Origin: DATLLN01 sp963797175
GTDB taxonomy: Bacteria > Actinomycetota > Thermoleophilia > Gaiellales > JAICJC01
Direction: 5' to 3'
Length of the DNA: 64,000 bases
Assembly (NCBI GenBank): GCA_963797175.1
Contig: CAWCOL010000005.1
Span: 682,001-746,000, forward strand
The notes under the pieces were generated by a model. It did not search any database, was not told where the DNA came from, and saw nothing but the letters and a program-made list of their open reading frames with translations. Both the position numbers and the translations under genes were made by a program. This document shows, piece by piece, positions 28,891 through 39,185 of this stretch; position 1 is the stretch's first letter, and the number at the start of each line of letters is the position of its first letter.

Positions 28891-29255
28891 ATGACCGACA
28901 CCGTCCTGATCGTCGACGATCATCCCAGCTTCCGCGCATCGGCCCGGACGCTGCTCGAGTCGGAGGGGTTTCAAGGTGGTCGGCGAAGCGAATGACGGAG
29001 CCTCGGCGGTATCCGAGGTGCGCCGGCTGCTGCCCCTCGTTCGTGCTGCTCGACGTCCAGCTGCCGGACATGAACGGCTTCGATGTCACCCGCCTGCTGT
29101 GCAACTGCAACGGCGCCGCCCCGGTGGTCGTGCTGACCTCCAGCCGGGACGCCCGCGACTTCGGCCCGCTGGTCGAGCAGTGCGGCGCCCGCGGGTTCAT
29201 CCCCAAGGCCGACCTCTCGGGGGAGACGCTGCGAGCGCTGCTGCCGGAGGCATGA
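28891..29255 (+). CDS. single-domain response regulator (two frameshifts)
   Basis: Receiver domain without a visible output domain. Start ATG 28891 gives MTDTVLIVDDHPSFRASART. The frame slips at the GGGGTTT run near 28970 and again at CCCC near 29035. After these, SFVLLDVQLPDMNGFDVTRL supplies the phosphorylatable Asp and GFIPKADLSGETL the conserved Lys. Its stop overlaps the ATG of the histidine kinase (ATGA), so they form a two-component pair. Both slips sit in homopolymers, which suggests read errors. Confidence 0.8.
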
Positions 29256-31503
29256 GCGACCGCCTGCAGCGGTACGCGGTGCTCGTCACCGCGCTGGCGC
29301 TGACCGTGCTCGTCGGCTGGGGCGTCGCTGCACTCGCACGCGACGTCCAGCGGCACGTCCACGTTCATCGTCGGCGGCCATCGTCGCCTGGGCGTTCGTC
29401 CTGGGCGGCCTGCTGGCCTGGTCGCGCCGCCCCGACAACGCCACCGGCAAGCTGATGTGCCTGGTCGGCATGGGCTGGATCTTCAGCGGCACCGCCGACT
29501 CGCCGTACGACATCGTCTTCACGCTGGGCCTCGCCGTCGGCAGCCTGTGGGCGGCCGCGGTCATCCACCTGCTGCTGGCCTACCCGACCGGCCGGCTCGA
29601 CCGGCAGACGCGGGTGATCGCCACCCTCGGCTATCTGGACACGGTCGGGATCAGCCTGCTGGTGCTCCCCTTCTCGGATCCGGTCCGGGCCGGCGACGCG
29701 GCCGCCGGGTCGGCCGAGAACGCCGCGCTGGTCCACTACAACCGCACGATCGAGCGCGGCGCCGACGTCGTCACGCTGGTGTTCGGCATCTTCCTGCTGG
29801 GCTGGACGGTGGCCGTGCTGCTGCGCCGCTGGCGGCGGGCGACGCCGGCGGCCCGCTACATCCTCACCCCGGTCTACGCCACCGGCGCGGCTGTGATCGT
29901 CGCGATCGGAGTGCTGGCCACGATCAGCGTCAACACCAGCACCACGACGTGGGTGTTCTACGTCTTCTCCGCCGTCTTCCTGACCGTGCCGTTGGGGTTC
30001 GTGGCAGGCATCCTGCGGATGCGGCTCTCCTCCGGGGGCACCGTCGCCTCGCTGGTCGCCGAGCTGGAGCGAAGCCCCGACCCGGACAGCACCCGGGCGG
30101 CGCTCCGCACCGCGCTCAACGACCCGTCGCTGGGCATCGCGTTCCGGCTGTCCGACGGCGGCTGGGTGGACGTTGACGGCGACCCGATCCTGCGGCCTGC
30201 CGAGACGCCGGAGCACGCCGTCACCGAGGTCGTCCGCGGCGGCCGCTCGGTGGCCGCGCTGATCCACGACCCGGCGGTGCGCGAGAACGGGGCGCTGCTG
30301 CGCTCGGTGTGCGCGACGGCCGGGCTCGCGCTCGAGAACCAGCGGCTCCAGGCCGAGCTGCGCGCGCAGCTTCGGGCCGTCCGCCGCCTGGCCGAGGAGC
30401 AGGCAGGACTGCGCCGGGTGGCGACGCTGGTCGCCTCCACCACCGATCCGCAGCCGGTGTTCGACGCCGTCACCGAGGAGGTGGCGCTGCTGCTGGAGGC
30501 CCCAACCGCGAATCTCGTGCACTACGTGGACGAAAACACGCTGGAGGTCGTCGCCGGCTGGAGCGAGCCCGACGTCGGCGCCGTCCCCGCCGGCATCACC
30601 CTCGAGCTCGACGGCAGCACCGTCGCCGCGATCGTCCGCAACACCGGCCGCCCGGCCCGCCTGGACAGCTACGAGGGGATGTCCGGCGAGCTGGCCCGGC
30701 GCCTGCGCGAGCTGGGGCTGAAGGCGGCCGTGGCCGCCCCCGTCTACGTGGCCGGCGGACTGTGGGGCGCGATCACCGTGTCCAGCACGTCGGGCCCGTT
30801 CCCGCCGGGCGCCGAGACGCGGATCGCCGAGTTCAACGAGCTGGTCGGCCTGGCGCTCTCCAGCGCCGAGGCGCGCCGGGCGCTGGCCGGGTCGCGGGCG
30901 CGCATCGTCGAGGCCGGCGACGCCGAGCGGCGGCGGCTCGAGCGCAACCTGCACGACGGCGCCCAGCAGCGGCTGGTCTCGCTGCGGCTGGGCCTGCGCG
31001 TCGCGCGGTCGAAGCTCGAGAGCGACCCCGAGGCCGCAGCGGCGCTGCTGGATGCCTCCGGCGAGGAGCTGGACGGCGCGCTGGCCGAGCTGCGCGACCT
31101 GGCCCGCGGCATCCACCCGGCCATCCTGACCGAGCGCGGCCTCGACCCCGCCCTGCGCGGGATCGCCGACCGGCTCGGCTCCGCGCTGCCGGTGACGCTG
31201 CACGGCGTGCCCGAGGAGCGGCTGCCGCCGCCGGTCGAGGCCGCCCTCTACTACGTCGCGTCCGAGTCGCTGGCCAACGCCCTGCGCCACGCGGACGCCT
31301 GCTCCGCCGAGGTGCGCGTTGGCCACACCAACGGCATCGTCACGCTGGAGGTGTCCGACGACGGCGTCGGCGGCGCCTCGCTGGCGGACGGCCGCGGCCT
31401 GCGCGGCCTGGCCGACCGGGTCGAGGCGCTCAGCGGCCGGCTCGCGGTGGACAGCCCGCCCGGCGCCGGCACGCGCGTGCGGGTGGAGATCCCGTGCGGC
31501 TGA
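29252..31503 (+). CDS. NarL-family sensor histidine kinase with GAF domain (frameshift near N-terminus)
   Basis: About 750 residues: several N-terminal membrane helices, a GAF domain (about LRRVATLVASTTDPQPVFDA to GGLWGAITVSSTSGPFPPG), a HisKA_3 dimerisation helix with the phosphoacceptor His in RRRLERNLHDGAQQRLVSL, and a HATPase domain (ASESLANALRHADA, VSDDGVGGASLADGRGLRGL). The frame slips once or twice at about 29340-29375, before AIVAWAFVLGG. Coupled to the upstream response regulator. Possibly controls the MMPL exporter that follows 110 bases later (inference). Confidence 0.88.
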
Positions 31504-31612
31504 CGTACGGGTAACCGCACCCGACACACCGGGCACCCGCATTCCTTCCCCGGCCCGCATTGGCGAGGCTTGGCGCATGGATTCGACGACCAACAGCGCA
31601 ACGGGAGGAACA

Positions 31613-33950
31613 ATGCAGTCCAAGCGAAACCTCGCCGCCCGGATGGGCGGTTGGAGCGTTCGCCACAGGTGGACGGCTCTGGGTTTGTGGTTCGCGTTCG
31701 TCATCGCGGCCGTCGTCGGCGGCACGATCGCCGGCGAGGTCGACCTCACCAACGCCCAGCTGGGCGACGGCCAGTCCGGCCACGCCGCACGCGTGATCGA
31801 CTCGGCCGGCTATCAGAAGAGCGCCGGCGAGATGGTGCTCGTCAAGACGCCCTCCGGCACCGTGCGCGGCACCGCCGGTCGGGCGGCCATCGCCGACGTC
31901 GTCAAGACCCTCGACGGCTTCGCGACGGTGCGCCGCATCCGCAACCCGCTCGTCGCCGACAGCGGGCGCATCTCCAAGGACGGCCGGGCGGCCGTCATCA
32001 CGTTCGACGTGCTCGGCGACGAGACCGCCGCCGACAAGCGGATCGTCCCGATCATGGGCGCCGTGCAGCACGCCGCCGACCGGCACCCCGGCCTCGAGGT
32101 GCAGGAGTTCGGCGAGGCCAGCGCCGCCCACGTCCTCAACGACAAGATCAACCAGGACTTCGCGCGGGCACGCACCGTCTCGCTGCCCCTCACGCTGCTG
32201 ATCCTGCTGTTCGCCTTCGGCGCGATGGTCGCCGCCGGCGTCCCCGTCCTGCTCGCCTTCTCGGCGGTGCTGGCGACGTTCGGGCTGAACTCGCTGTTCA
32301 GCCACCTCATCGGGCACGACGCAGACCAGCCAGGAAGTCATCCTGATGATCGGCATGGCGGTCGGCGTGGACTACTCGCTGTTCTACCTCCGCCGCGAGC
32401 GGGACGAGCGCAGGCGTCGACGAAGACGGCCGACCGGGCCCGCATCCGCGAGGCCAAGGCCGAGCGCAAGCTGGCCAAGCGGTCGGGCGACGCCGAGGCG
32501 GTCGCCGCGGCGCAGGTCTCGCTGAAGCAGGCCAAGGCGATCTCGCGGTCGAACCGCGAGCGGGCGCTGGACATCGCGGCGTCCACCTCGGGCCAGGCGG
32601 TGCTGATCTCCGGCATCACCGTGCTGATCGCGATGGCCGGCATGCTGCTGGCCGGCGACCCGTGTTCGTGTCGCTCGGCATCTCGGCCATGCTGGTCGTG
32701 GCCGTCGCCCTGGTCGGCTCGCTGACCGGCCTGCCGGCGGTGCTGTCCCTGCTCGGCGACCGCGTCGAGCGCGGCCGCATCCCCTTCACCGGGCGGATCA
32801 CCCGCTCGGCCGACGGCGAGCAGCCGCTTCTGGGGCGCGATCGTCGATCGCGTGCTGAAGCGGCCGGCGATCTCGGTCGCCGTCTCCGGCGCACTGCTGG
32901 TGGCGCTCGCCCTGCCCGCTCTGGCGCTGAAGACGGAGACCCCGAGCTTCCGCTTCCTGCCCCAGAACCTGACCATCGTCAAGACCTACAAGCAGATCCA
33001 GGCGGACTTCCCCGGCGGGCCCGACCCGGCCGTGGTCGCCGTCAAGGCGAAGGACGTGACCTCGCCCGACGTGCAGGCCGAGATCACCACGTTCAAGCGC
33101 GCCGCCCTGGCGACCGGCGAGATGAGCACGCCGATCGACGTCAAGATCAACCCCGACCACACGGTGGCCCAGATCTCGGTGCCCGCTGGCGGGTGACGGA
33201 CAGAACGCCGCGTCCCAGCACGCGCTGAAGACGCTGCGCGGCAACGTGATCCCGACCACGCTCGGGCCGGATCCAGGGAGCCGACGTCGGCGGTCACCGG
33301 CGGGACGGCCGCGGCCGTGGACTTCAACGACCTGATGGGCGTTCGCACGCCGATCGTGTTCGCCTTCGTCCTCGGGCTGGCGTTCCTGCTGATGCTGGTC
33401 ACGTTCCACTCGATCGTGATCCCGATCAAGGCGATCCTGCTCAACCTGCTCTCGGTGGCGGCCGCCTACGGCATCCTGGTCGCGATCTTCCAGCACGGGA
33501 TCGGCCAGAACCTGATCGGGTTCAACTCGACCGGGACGATCGCGAACTGGCTGCCGCTGTTCCTGTTCGTGGTGCTGTTCGGCCTCTCGATGGACTACCA
33601 CGTCTTCATCCTGAGCAGGGTGAAGGAGCTGGTGGACGGCGGGATGCCGACGGACGAGGCCGTGTCGGTGGGCATCCGCTCGACGGCCGGCGTCGTCACC
33701 AGCGCCGCGGTCGTGATGGTCGGCGTGTTCGCACTGTTCGGCACGCTGTCGGTGCTGGACGTGAAGCAGTTCGGGGTGGGCGCGGCGATCGCCGTGCTTC
33801 CTCGACGCGACCATCGTGCGGGCGGTGCTGCTGCCGGCCACGATGAAGCTGCTGGGCGAGTGGAACTGGTACATGCCCCGCAGCCTGGCCTGGCTGCCCC
33901 GGCTGCAGCACGCGGCCCCGGCCCCCGCTCCCGACCCGAACGGAGCGTAG
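31613..33950 (+). CDS. MMPL/RND-type transporter (multiple frameshifts)
   Basis: Large membrane exporter of the MMPL family (lipids, drugs). The ATG at 31613 has a GGGAGGA ribosome site. Signature helices are found in different frames: GMAVGVDYSLFYLRRERDER, then a charged soluble insert (REAKAERKLAKRSGDAEAVA), later FGLSMDYHVFILSRVKELVD and the end AWLPRLQHAAPAPAPDPNGA. Slips occur near 32315, 32400, 32663, 32828, 33190, 33265 and 33797, so no single frame gives the full protein. All motifs survive, so poor read quality or very recent decay is likely. It sits behind a two-component system and before a 41-base hairpin. Confidence 0.8.
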
Positions 33951-33965
33951 GACCGACCGGACATC

Positions 33966-34006
33966 AGGGACTGTCCCCGCAGGAGCTTCCTGTGGGGACA
34001 GTCCCT
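33966..34006. terminator. long perfect hairpin after the MMPL gene
   Basis: AGGGACTGTCCCC (33966-33978) pairs with GGGGACAGTCCCT (33994-34006); CAGGA pairs with TCCTG inside, around a GCT loop. This gives a stem of about 19 base pairs 16 bases after the MMPL stop and 20 bases before the next start. It could terminate the MMPL transcript; no T-run follows. GGGGACAGTCCC-type hairpins recur in some bacterial genomes, so a dispersed repeat is the alternative. Confidence 0.55.
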
Positions 34007-34026
34007 GTATCGTGGACCGCTCCGCC

Positions 34027-35248
34027 ATGTCCCAGCTCCCAACCGGAACCGTGACGATGCTCTTCACCGACGTGGAGGGCTCGACGCGTCTCCTGGCCCG
34101 GTCGCGGGACGGCTACGCCGAGGTGATCGCCGCCCACCGCGGGATCCTGGACTCGGCCCGCGAGCGGCACCGCGGCGAGCTGGTGGACACGCAGGGCGAC
34201 TCCTCCTTTCTCGCCTTCCGCGGCGCGCTGGAGGCGATCTCGGCCGCCGCCGAGATCCAGCGCGCGCACACCGCCTACGAGTGGCCACCGGACGCGGTCG
34301 TGCGGGTGCGGATCGGGGTGCACAGCGGCGAGCCGGTGGTGGCGGAGGGCCGCTACATCGGCCTCGACGTGCACCGCGCCTCGCGGATCTGCGACGCCGG
34401 CCACGGCGGCCAGGTGCTGGTCTCGCGCACGACCCAGGCGCTGGTCGAGGGCGAGCTGGGCGCCGGCCTCTCGCTGCGCGACCTGGGCGAGCACCATCTG
34501 AAGGACCTCGACCGGCCCGAGCGCCTCTTCCAGCTCGAGATGGACGGCCTGGGCGCGCAGTTCCCCGAGCTGAACACGACCGGCCGCCACGCCGGCGCCG
34601 CCCTCAAGGTGGTGCTGGCGGACGACTCGGTGCTGCTCCGCGCCGGCATCGCCAGCCTGCTCGAGCAGGCCGACTTCGAGGTGGTCGGGCAGGTGGACAA
34701 CGCCGACGACCTGCTGCGGCGGATCGGGTTCTCCAAGCCGGACGTGGCGATCGTGGACATCCGCATGCCCCCCACCCAGACCGACGAGGGGCTGCGCGCC
34801 GCGCGCGGAGATCCGCGAGCGCTTCCCGGGCGTGGGCGTGCTGGTGCTCTCGTCCTACGTCGAGCCGTCGTACGCGGTCGAGCTCCTGTCCGACAGCGCC
34901 GAGGGCGTCGGCTACCTGCTCAAGGACCGGGTGGCGGACGTGGACGAGTTCGTCTCCGCCGTGCGCCGCGTCGCCCAGGGCGGCTCCGCGCTCGACCCCG
35001 CCGTCGTCCGCCAGCTGGTCGGCCGGCCCCGCGGCGACGACCCGCTGGATGAGCTGACGCCGCGCGAGGGCGAGGTGCTGGCGCTGATGGCCGAGGGCCG
35101 CTCGAACGCCGGCATCGCGCTGCACATGGTGGTCACCGAGCGCGCGGTCGAAAAGCACGTGACCAGCATCTTCCAGAAGCTGTCGCTGCCTCCGGCGACG
35201 GAGGATCACCGCCGGGTGCTGGCGGTGCTCACCTACCTACGGAGCTGA
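34027..35248 (+). CDS. class III cyclase fused to a receiver and LuxR-type DNA-binding domain (one frameshift)
   Basis: About 405 residues. Residues 1-175 are a cyclase homology domain (TGTVTMLFTDVEGSTRLLAR, VRIGVHSGEPVV). A receiver domain follows (LKVVLADDSVLLRAGIASLL with phospho-Asp in VAIVDIRMPP and Lys in GYLLKDRVADVDE). The frame slips near 34800, then a LuxR-type helix-turn-helix follows (LTPREGEVLALMAEGRSNAG, VEKHVTSIFQKL). It is therefore a response regulator with a cyclase-type domain at its front. Start chosen at ATG 34027. It overlaps the converging GST-like gene by 12 bases. Confidence 0.85.
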
Positions 35249-35518
35249 CGGCGGCGGGGCGAAGTCGCCCGCCTGGATCCGCTTGACCAGCTCGCTCGAC
35301 TCGTCGCGGATGATCGTCCCGTCCTCCAGCTCGAGCACCGGCAGCTTGCGCTGCCCGGTCAGCCGCTCCAGGTCGGCGCGGCGGCCGCGCGGGAACGCCG
35401 GGTGCTTGACGATCTCGTAGGGCACGCCCGCCTCGTCCAGCGTGGACTGCACCTTCCAGCAGGGATGCCCGTTGATCTTGATCCACATCGACGAGCAGCG
35501 GTGGAGCTTGACGGCCAT
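35237..35518 (-). CDS. glutathione S-transferase N-terminal / glutaredoxin-like protein
   Basis: 93-residue thioredoxin-fold protein. An early Cys in KLHRCSSMWIKING and the cis-Pro loop in QRKLPVLELEDGTIIRDESS match a GST N-terminal domain that occurs alone here. Actinobacteria mostly lack glutathione, so the thiol partner is unknown. The ATG at 35518 has a GAGGAGG ribosome site. It lies just downstream of tRNA-Leu on the same strand. Confidence 0.8.
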   Translation of the reverse strand: MAVKLHRCSSMWIKINGHPCWKVQSTLDEAGVPYEIVKHPAFPRGRRADLERLTGQRKLPVLELEDGTIIRDESSELVKRIQAGDFAPPPSAP

Positions 35519-35545
35519 CGGGACCTCCTCGTGTTGCCGGGCTGA

Positions 35546-35627
35546 TGCGGGTGAGAGGACTCGAACCTCCACGGCCGGGGCCACCGGCTCCTAAGGCCGG
35601 CGCGTCTACCAGTTCCGCCACACCCGC
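35546..35627 (-). tRNA. tRNA-Leu (anticodon UAG)
   Basis: Cloverleaf readable on the minus strand: acceptor GCGGGTG with CACCCGC, a long variable arm as expected for tRNA-Leu, T-loop GGTTCGAGTCC, and anticodon stem CCGGC/GCCGG around CTTAGGA, giving UAG. Discriminator A; CCA is not encoded. Confidence 0.95.
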
Positions 35628-35712
35628 GTGGGCGCAACCGACAGCGTATCGGAGCTCGCACATCGTGCAGAAAACACGCGCGCAACCATTAAGGGCAGGG
35701 CCATCCGCGCCG

Positions 35713-37824
35713 ATGACGACTACTGGAACCGTCCCTCACTCTCGTTCCCTGCGAGGCCCGATCGACCCTTCTTCGCACCCCGCCGCCCTGCTCTACGCAG
35801 ACCGGCCCCTGACCGAGCCGTCCCACGACGCGCTCGGCCACGCAACGTTCGCCCGCCACCTGTCGGCCTGCATCGCCCAGCTCTCCCCTCGCGAGGGCAT
35901 CGTGTTCGGCGTGTACGGCACCCACGGGTCGGGCCGCTCGACGGTGCTCAACTTCGTCCGCGGGATGCTGCGCGACGACCCGGCCTACGCCGGGCTGACC
36001 GTCGTCGACTGGAACCCGTGGCTGCTGGCCGGCGAGGAGGGCCTCGAGCGACGGCTGGTGCACGTGCTAGCGGCGGCCGCCCTGGAGGACGCCGGCGACA
36101 CGCCGCCCGACCCCAGCAACGTCGCCGCGCTCCAGGCCCGGCTGACCTCGGCGCTGGCCGGCGGCGACCGCAAGGTGGTCGTCACCATCGACGACGTGTG
36201 CCGGCTGGACGAGGCGCGCGGCCGCGAGCTGCTGCGCCTGCTCTCCGCCTACCAGGGCACGCCCAACCTCGTCTTCCTGCTCGCGCTCGAGCACGACAGC
36301 CCGGTGGCCGACCTGCTGCCCCGGGTCGTGCAGGTGCCGATCGACCTGCCGCTGCCCGACCGCGCCCTGCTCCAGCAGATGTTCGTCGACCGGCTGGCGC
36401 CGGTGCTCGACCGGCAGCGCGAGTCGAGCCTGCTGGACGAGGAGTACTGGGAGCAGATCTGCGTCAACGGCATCGACCACTTCCTGGCGACGCCGCGCGA
36501 CGCGCTCAAGCTCGTCAACACGGTCACCGCCACGCTGCCGGCGGTGTTCGGCGAGGTCAACCCGGTGGACTTCATCGGCCTGGAGACGCTGCGCCTGTTC
36601 GCGCCGGCCGCCTACGAGGCGATCCGGCAGCGGCGCGACGCCTTCCTGCTGCCGCCCCACTCCCGCCGCGCCGAGACCGGCGCCCTGGCGCTGACGGTCG
36701 GAGTACCACGAGCGCTGGCGCGAGCGGATCGCGCCGGACGACAAGGTGGCGGTCGAGTTCCTGGCGATGCGGCTGTTCCCGCGCATCTCCGACGTACTCG
36801 GCCTGCGCCAGATCGGGGCCGACTCCGAGGAGAGCTGGCGCGGCAATCTGCGCGTCTGCGCCGAGGAGCTCTTCCCCATCTACTTCCAGCTCGCGATCCC
36901 GCTGGGCGCGATCTCGAACGCCGACCTCCAGTCGCGGCTCGAGCACCTGGACGACCCGAACCAGTTCGCCGCGATCCTGCTCGAGCTGGCGCGCGACTCT
37001 CGCCCCGACGCGGGCGCGCGGCTTCGCGCCTTCCTGGAGCGGCTGGAGACGCACGTCGGCGACAACGCCACCGGCGAGGAGGTCGCCTCCGCGCTGCGGG
37101 CGCTCTTCCAGGCCGCCGACGACCTGCTCCGCCGCGAGGACCAGCGCGGCGTCGAGGGCCCGATCGACATCCAGACGCAGCTGCGGCGGATCATCCGCCG
37201 GTTCGTCTCCCAGATCGAGCCCGGCGAGCGCGTCGAGCTGCTGGAGAGCACGTTCGCCGCCGAGGGATCGCTGGCCTGCGCCGTGGACACCGTCGTCATG
37301 CTCGGCCAGGAGCACGGCAAGTACGGCGGCGAGTGGCGCGAGGGCGCGGCCACCGTCGTCTCGCTGTCGCAGCTCGCGCAGCTCGAGAACCTCGCGCTCA
37401 CCTTCGTCCGCGACGCCGCCGCCGAGGAGCGCATGCTGCGCACGCCGCGGATGCCCGAGGTGCTGCAGTGCTGGGCCACCTGGAACCGCGGCGAGTGCCG
37501 CAGCTGGGTCGTCGCGCACGATCGAGAGCGACAACGGCCTGCTCGCCTTCCTCGACCCGTTCATGCGCGAGGTCGGCTCGCCCAGCGCGAGCGCCCGCGG
37601 CATGCGCGTCTCCAACCGGCTCGACCAGCGCCGCCTCCGCCCCTTCCTCGAGCCCGGCTCGATCGTCTCCCGCGTCAAGGAGCTGTCGAAGCGCGAGCGG
37701 CGTCGAGGAGCAGCAGCGCGCCCTGATGGAGCGCTACGTGCTCGACCACGAGCTGCTCCAGCAGGCGACCAGCGCGGACTACGTCGAGGGCGACGCCGAC
37801 ACCGGCGAGAGCTACGCCGCCTGA
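35713..37824 (+). CDS. KAP-family P-loop NTPase (three frameshifts)
   Basis: About 700 residues. Walker A GVYGTHGSGRSTVLNF and Walker B KVVVTIDDVCRLDEARGREL match KAP P-loop NTPases, which are frequent in mobile regions and anti-phage systems. An internal WNPWLLAGEEGLERRLVHVL region follows the P-loop, as in the family. The frame slips near 36700, 37518 and 37703; the last frame ends ALMERYVLDHELLQQATSA at 37824. No membrane helices seen. It stands alone between tRNA-Leu and tRNA-His with no recognisable partner. A defence role is only a family-level possibility. Confidence 0.75.
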   Translation: MTTTGTVPHSRSLRGPIDPSSHPAALLYADRPLTEPSHDALGHATFARHLSACIAQLSPREGIVFGVYGTHGSGRSTVLNFVRGMLRDDPAYAGLTVVDWNPWLLAGEEGLERRLVHVLAAAALEDAGDTPPDPSNVAALQARLTSALAGGDRKVVVTIDDVCRLDEARGRELLRLLSAYQGTPNLVFLLALEHDSPVADLLPRVVQVPIDLPLPDRALLQQMFVDRLAPVLDRQRESSLLDEEYWEQICVNGIDHFLATPRDALKLVNTVTATLPAVFGEVNPVDFIGLETLRLFAPAAYEAIRQRRDAFLLPPHSRRAETGALALTVGVPRALARADRAGRQGGGRVPGDAAVPAHLRRTRPAPDRGRLRGELARQSARLRRGALPHLLPARDPAGRDLERRPPVAARAPGRPEPVRRDPARAGARLSPRRGRAASRLPGAAGDARRRQRHRRGGRLRAAGALPGRRRPAPPRGPARRRGPDRHPDAAAADHPPVRLPDRARRARRAAGEHVRRRGIAGLRRGHRRHARPGARQVRRRVARGRGHRRLAVAARAAREPRAHLRPRRRRRGAHAAHAADARGAAVLGHLEPRRVPQLGRRARSRATTACSPSSTRSCARSARPARAPAACASPTGSTSAASAPSSSPARSSPASRSCRSASGVEEQQRALMERYVLDHELLQQATSADYVEGDADTGESYAA

Positions 37825-37863
37825 CGTTCGCCCGCCCGGGCGCTGGTAACCTCTTTCTGGCGT

Positions 37864-37938
37864 GGTGGCCGTAGCTCAGCTGGTGGTAGCCCCGGGTTGT
37901 GGTCCCGGAGGTCGTGGGTTCGAGTCCCACCGGTCACC
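37864..37938 (+). tRNA. tRNA-His (anticodon GUG)
   Basis: Acceptor GTGGCCG pairs with CGGTCAC. The extra G at position -1 (37864) faces C73, the tRNA-His identity feature. Anticodon stem CCGGG/CCCGG around TTGTGGT gives GUG; T-loop GGTTCGAGTCC. CCA is not encoded. Confidence 0.95.
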
Positions 37939-38006
37939 CCTCGTACCCCGTCCGTGACCCCCGCCCCGCCGGCGACCCCGCGCGGAGCCGGTATCGTCCG
38001 GCCCGG

Positions 38007-38079
38007 GCGCCCGTAGCTCAGGGGATAGAGCACCAGACTTCGAATCTGGGTGTCGCACGTTCGAATCGTGCCGGGCGCA
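38007..38079 (+). tRNA. tRNA-Arg (anticodon UCG)
   Basis: Acceptor GCGCCCG pairs with CGGGCGC; D-arm GTAGCTCAGGGGATAGAGC; anticodon stem CCAGA/TCTGG around CTTCGAA gives UCG; T-loop CGTTCGAATCG; discriminator A. Sixty-eight bases after tRNA-His. The region to its right is accessory in character. Confidence 0.95.
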
Positions 38080-38236
38080 TCGCTCCCAGATTCAAAAACG
38101 GGCGGCTCGCACGCCGCTGAGGGCCAGACTGGACACGAAACTGGACACACGGGTGCGATCCACCGGCCTCCTTAGCCCGTCGGGCGGCGGGTTCGACCGG
38201 CCGACGACTTGTGCCGTTATTTGATACGTTCGTCAC
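38080..38236. other. spacer after tRNA-Arg, possible attachment-site remnant
   Basis: No gene seen. Contains ACTGGACAC twice (38128-38136 and 38140-38148) right after the tRNA. Such short repeats downstream of a tRNA may mark an old integration point, but no integrase gene lies in the window and no copy of the tRNA 3' end was found elsewhere in it. Confidence 0.3.
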
Positions 38237-39061
38237 GTGCGTACCGTCGTTGCCTTCGCAGGGATCGTGTTGGTGTTTCTGCTCGGCGCCGCGCCTGCGG
38301 GCGCCGCGTCTGGCGACATCGTGCGGACGCTCCATCCGGCGGTGTGCCCAAGCGGGAACTACGGGCTGACGACCAAAGCCAAGACCCTGCTCACCACCTG
38401 CCCGGTTGGCCCCGGCCAAACGCCGACGATCTACGAGTTGCGGTCGAAGAACGGCAAGGTTGCCGCCACCCACCAGGTGACCGGACTGGCTGCGGGCATG
38501 ACGATGTTCGCGATCGCCTACGACGCGGCCACCCAGCGGATCTGGGTGTGCACGTGGGATCAGATCCATCCGGCATTCCAGCTCGGCACGGTCAACCCAC
38601 TGACGAATGCCTACTCGGCGGTCGCCAACACCGCCGACTGTACTGGCGGGCTCGAGTACGACGCGAGCCGGCGACTATGGTCGACGCCATTCGGCGGGAC
38701 AGCAGTGACCCAAGTCGACCCGACCACCGGCGGCACCGTGCGCACCATCCCACTCGCCGGCCTCGGCGCGTGTGGCACTTCCGGTATCGCGATCGAAGGC
38801 GGCAGCGCCTTCGTCTCGACCGAGGGCTTCGACGCCACTGGCCAGTTCGACTGCGGCATCCTCTCCGCGCCGATCAAGACCGGCACCACCAGCGTCTTCG
38901 TTCCTGCAGGCGTCGGCGCTGTCGCTGACCTCGCCTGCGACAGCAAGACCTTCTCCGCGACACACACCACTGTGATCTGGGCGGCGGACGCCGCCAGCTC
39001 GACACTGGTCGCACGCGAGGCGCCCGGCTCCGGCGGCGCCATCGCGCCGAAATGCAAGTAG
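38237..39061 (+). CDS. secreted propeller-like protein (274 aa)
   Basis: GTG start. Signal peptide MRTVVAFAGIVLVFLLGAAP then AGAASG. The mature part has repeated short strands (IYELRSKNGKVAATHQVTGL, GTAVTQVDPTTGGTVRTI, GIAIEGGSAFVSTEGFDA) and about eight cysteines, suggesting a disulfide-containing beta-propeller-like domain. It is Thr/Ala-rich and less GC-skewed than the housekeeping genes. Family unknown. First gene of the post-tRNA accessory stretch. Confidence 0.7.
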   Translation: MRTVVAFAGIVLVFLLGAAPAGAASGDIVRTLHPAVCPSGNYGLTTKAKTLLTTCPVGPGQTPTIYELRSKNGKVAATHQVTGLAAGMTMFAIAYDAATQRIWVCTWDQIHPAFQLGTVNPLTNAYSAVANTADCTGGLEYDASRRLWSTPFGGTAVTQVDPTTGGTVRTIPLAGLGACGTSGIAIEGGSAFVSTEGFDATGQFDCGILSAPIKTGTTSVFVPAGVGAVADLACDSKTFSATHTTVIWAADAASSTLVAREAPGSGGAIAPKCK

Positions 39062-39185
39062 CTCCGGGAAGGACCGCGTGAGACTCCTGGTTACGCACTG
39101 ACGCGAACCGCATCGGTGCTCGGCGGCCGGACCCGCCCGGCGGGCGGCTACGCGCGACCAGCAACCGCCCCGCGAGTCTGTCGGT

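Noticed and set aside
37812..38150. Minus-strand frame across tRNA-His and tRNA-Arg
   Set aside because: It translates tRNA sequence (a familiar false protein) and has no independent support.
38080..38236. A defined attL/attR pair at tRNA-Arg
   Set aside because: No second copy of the tRNA 3' end was found in the window and no integrase gene is present.
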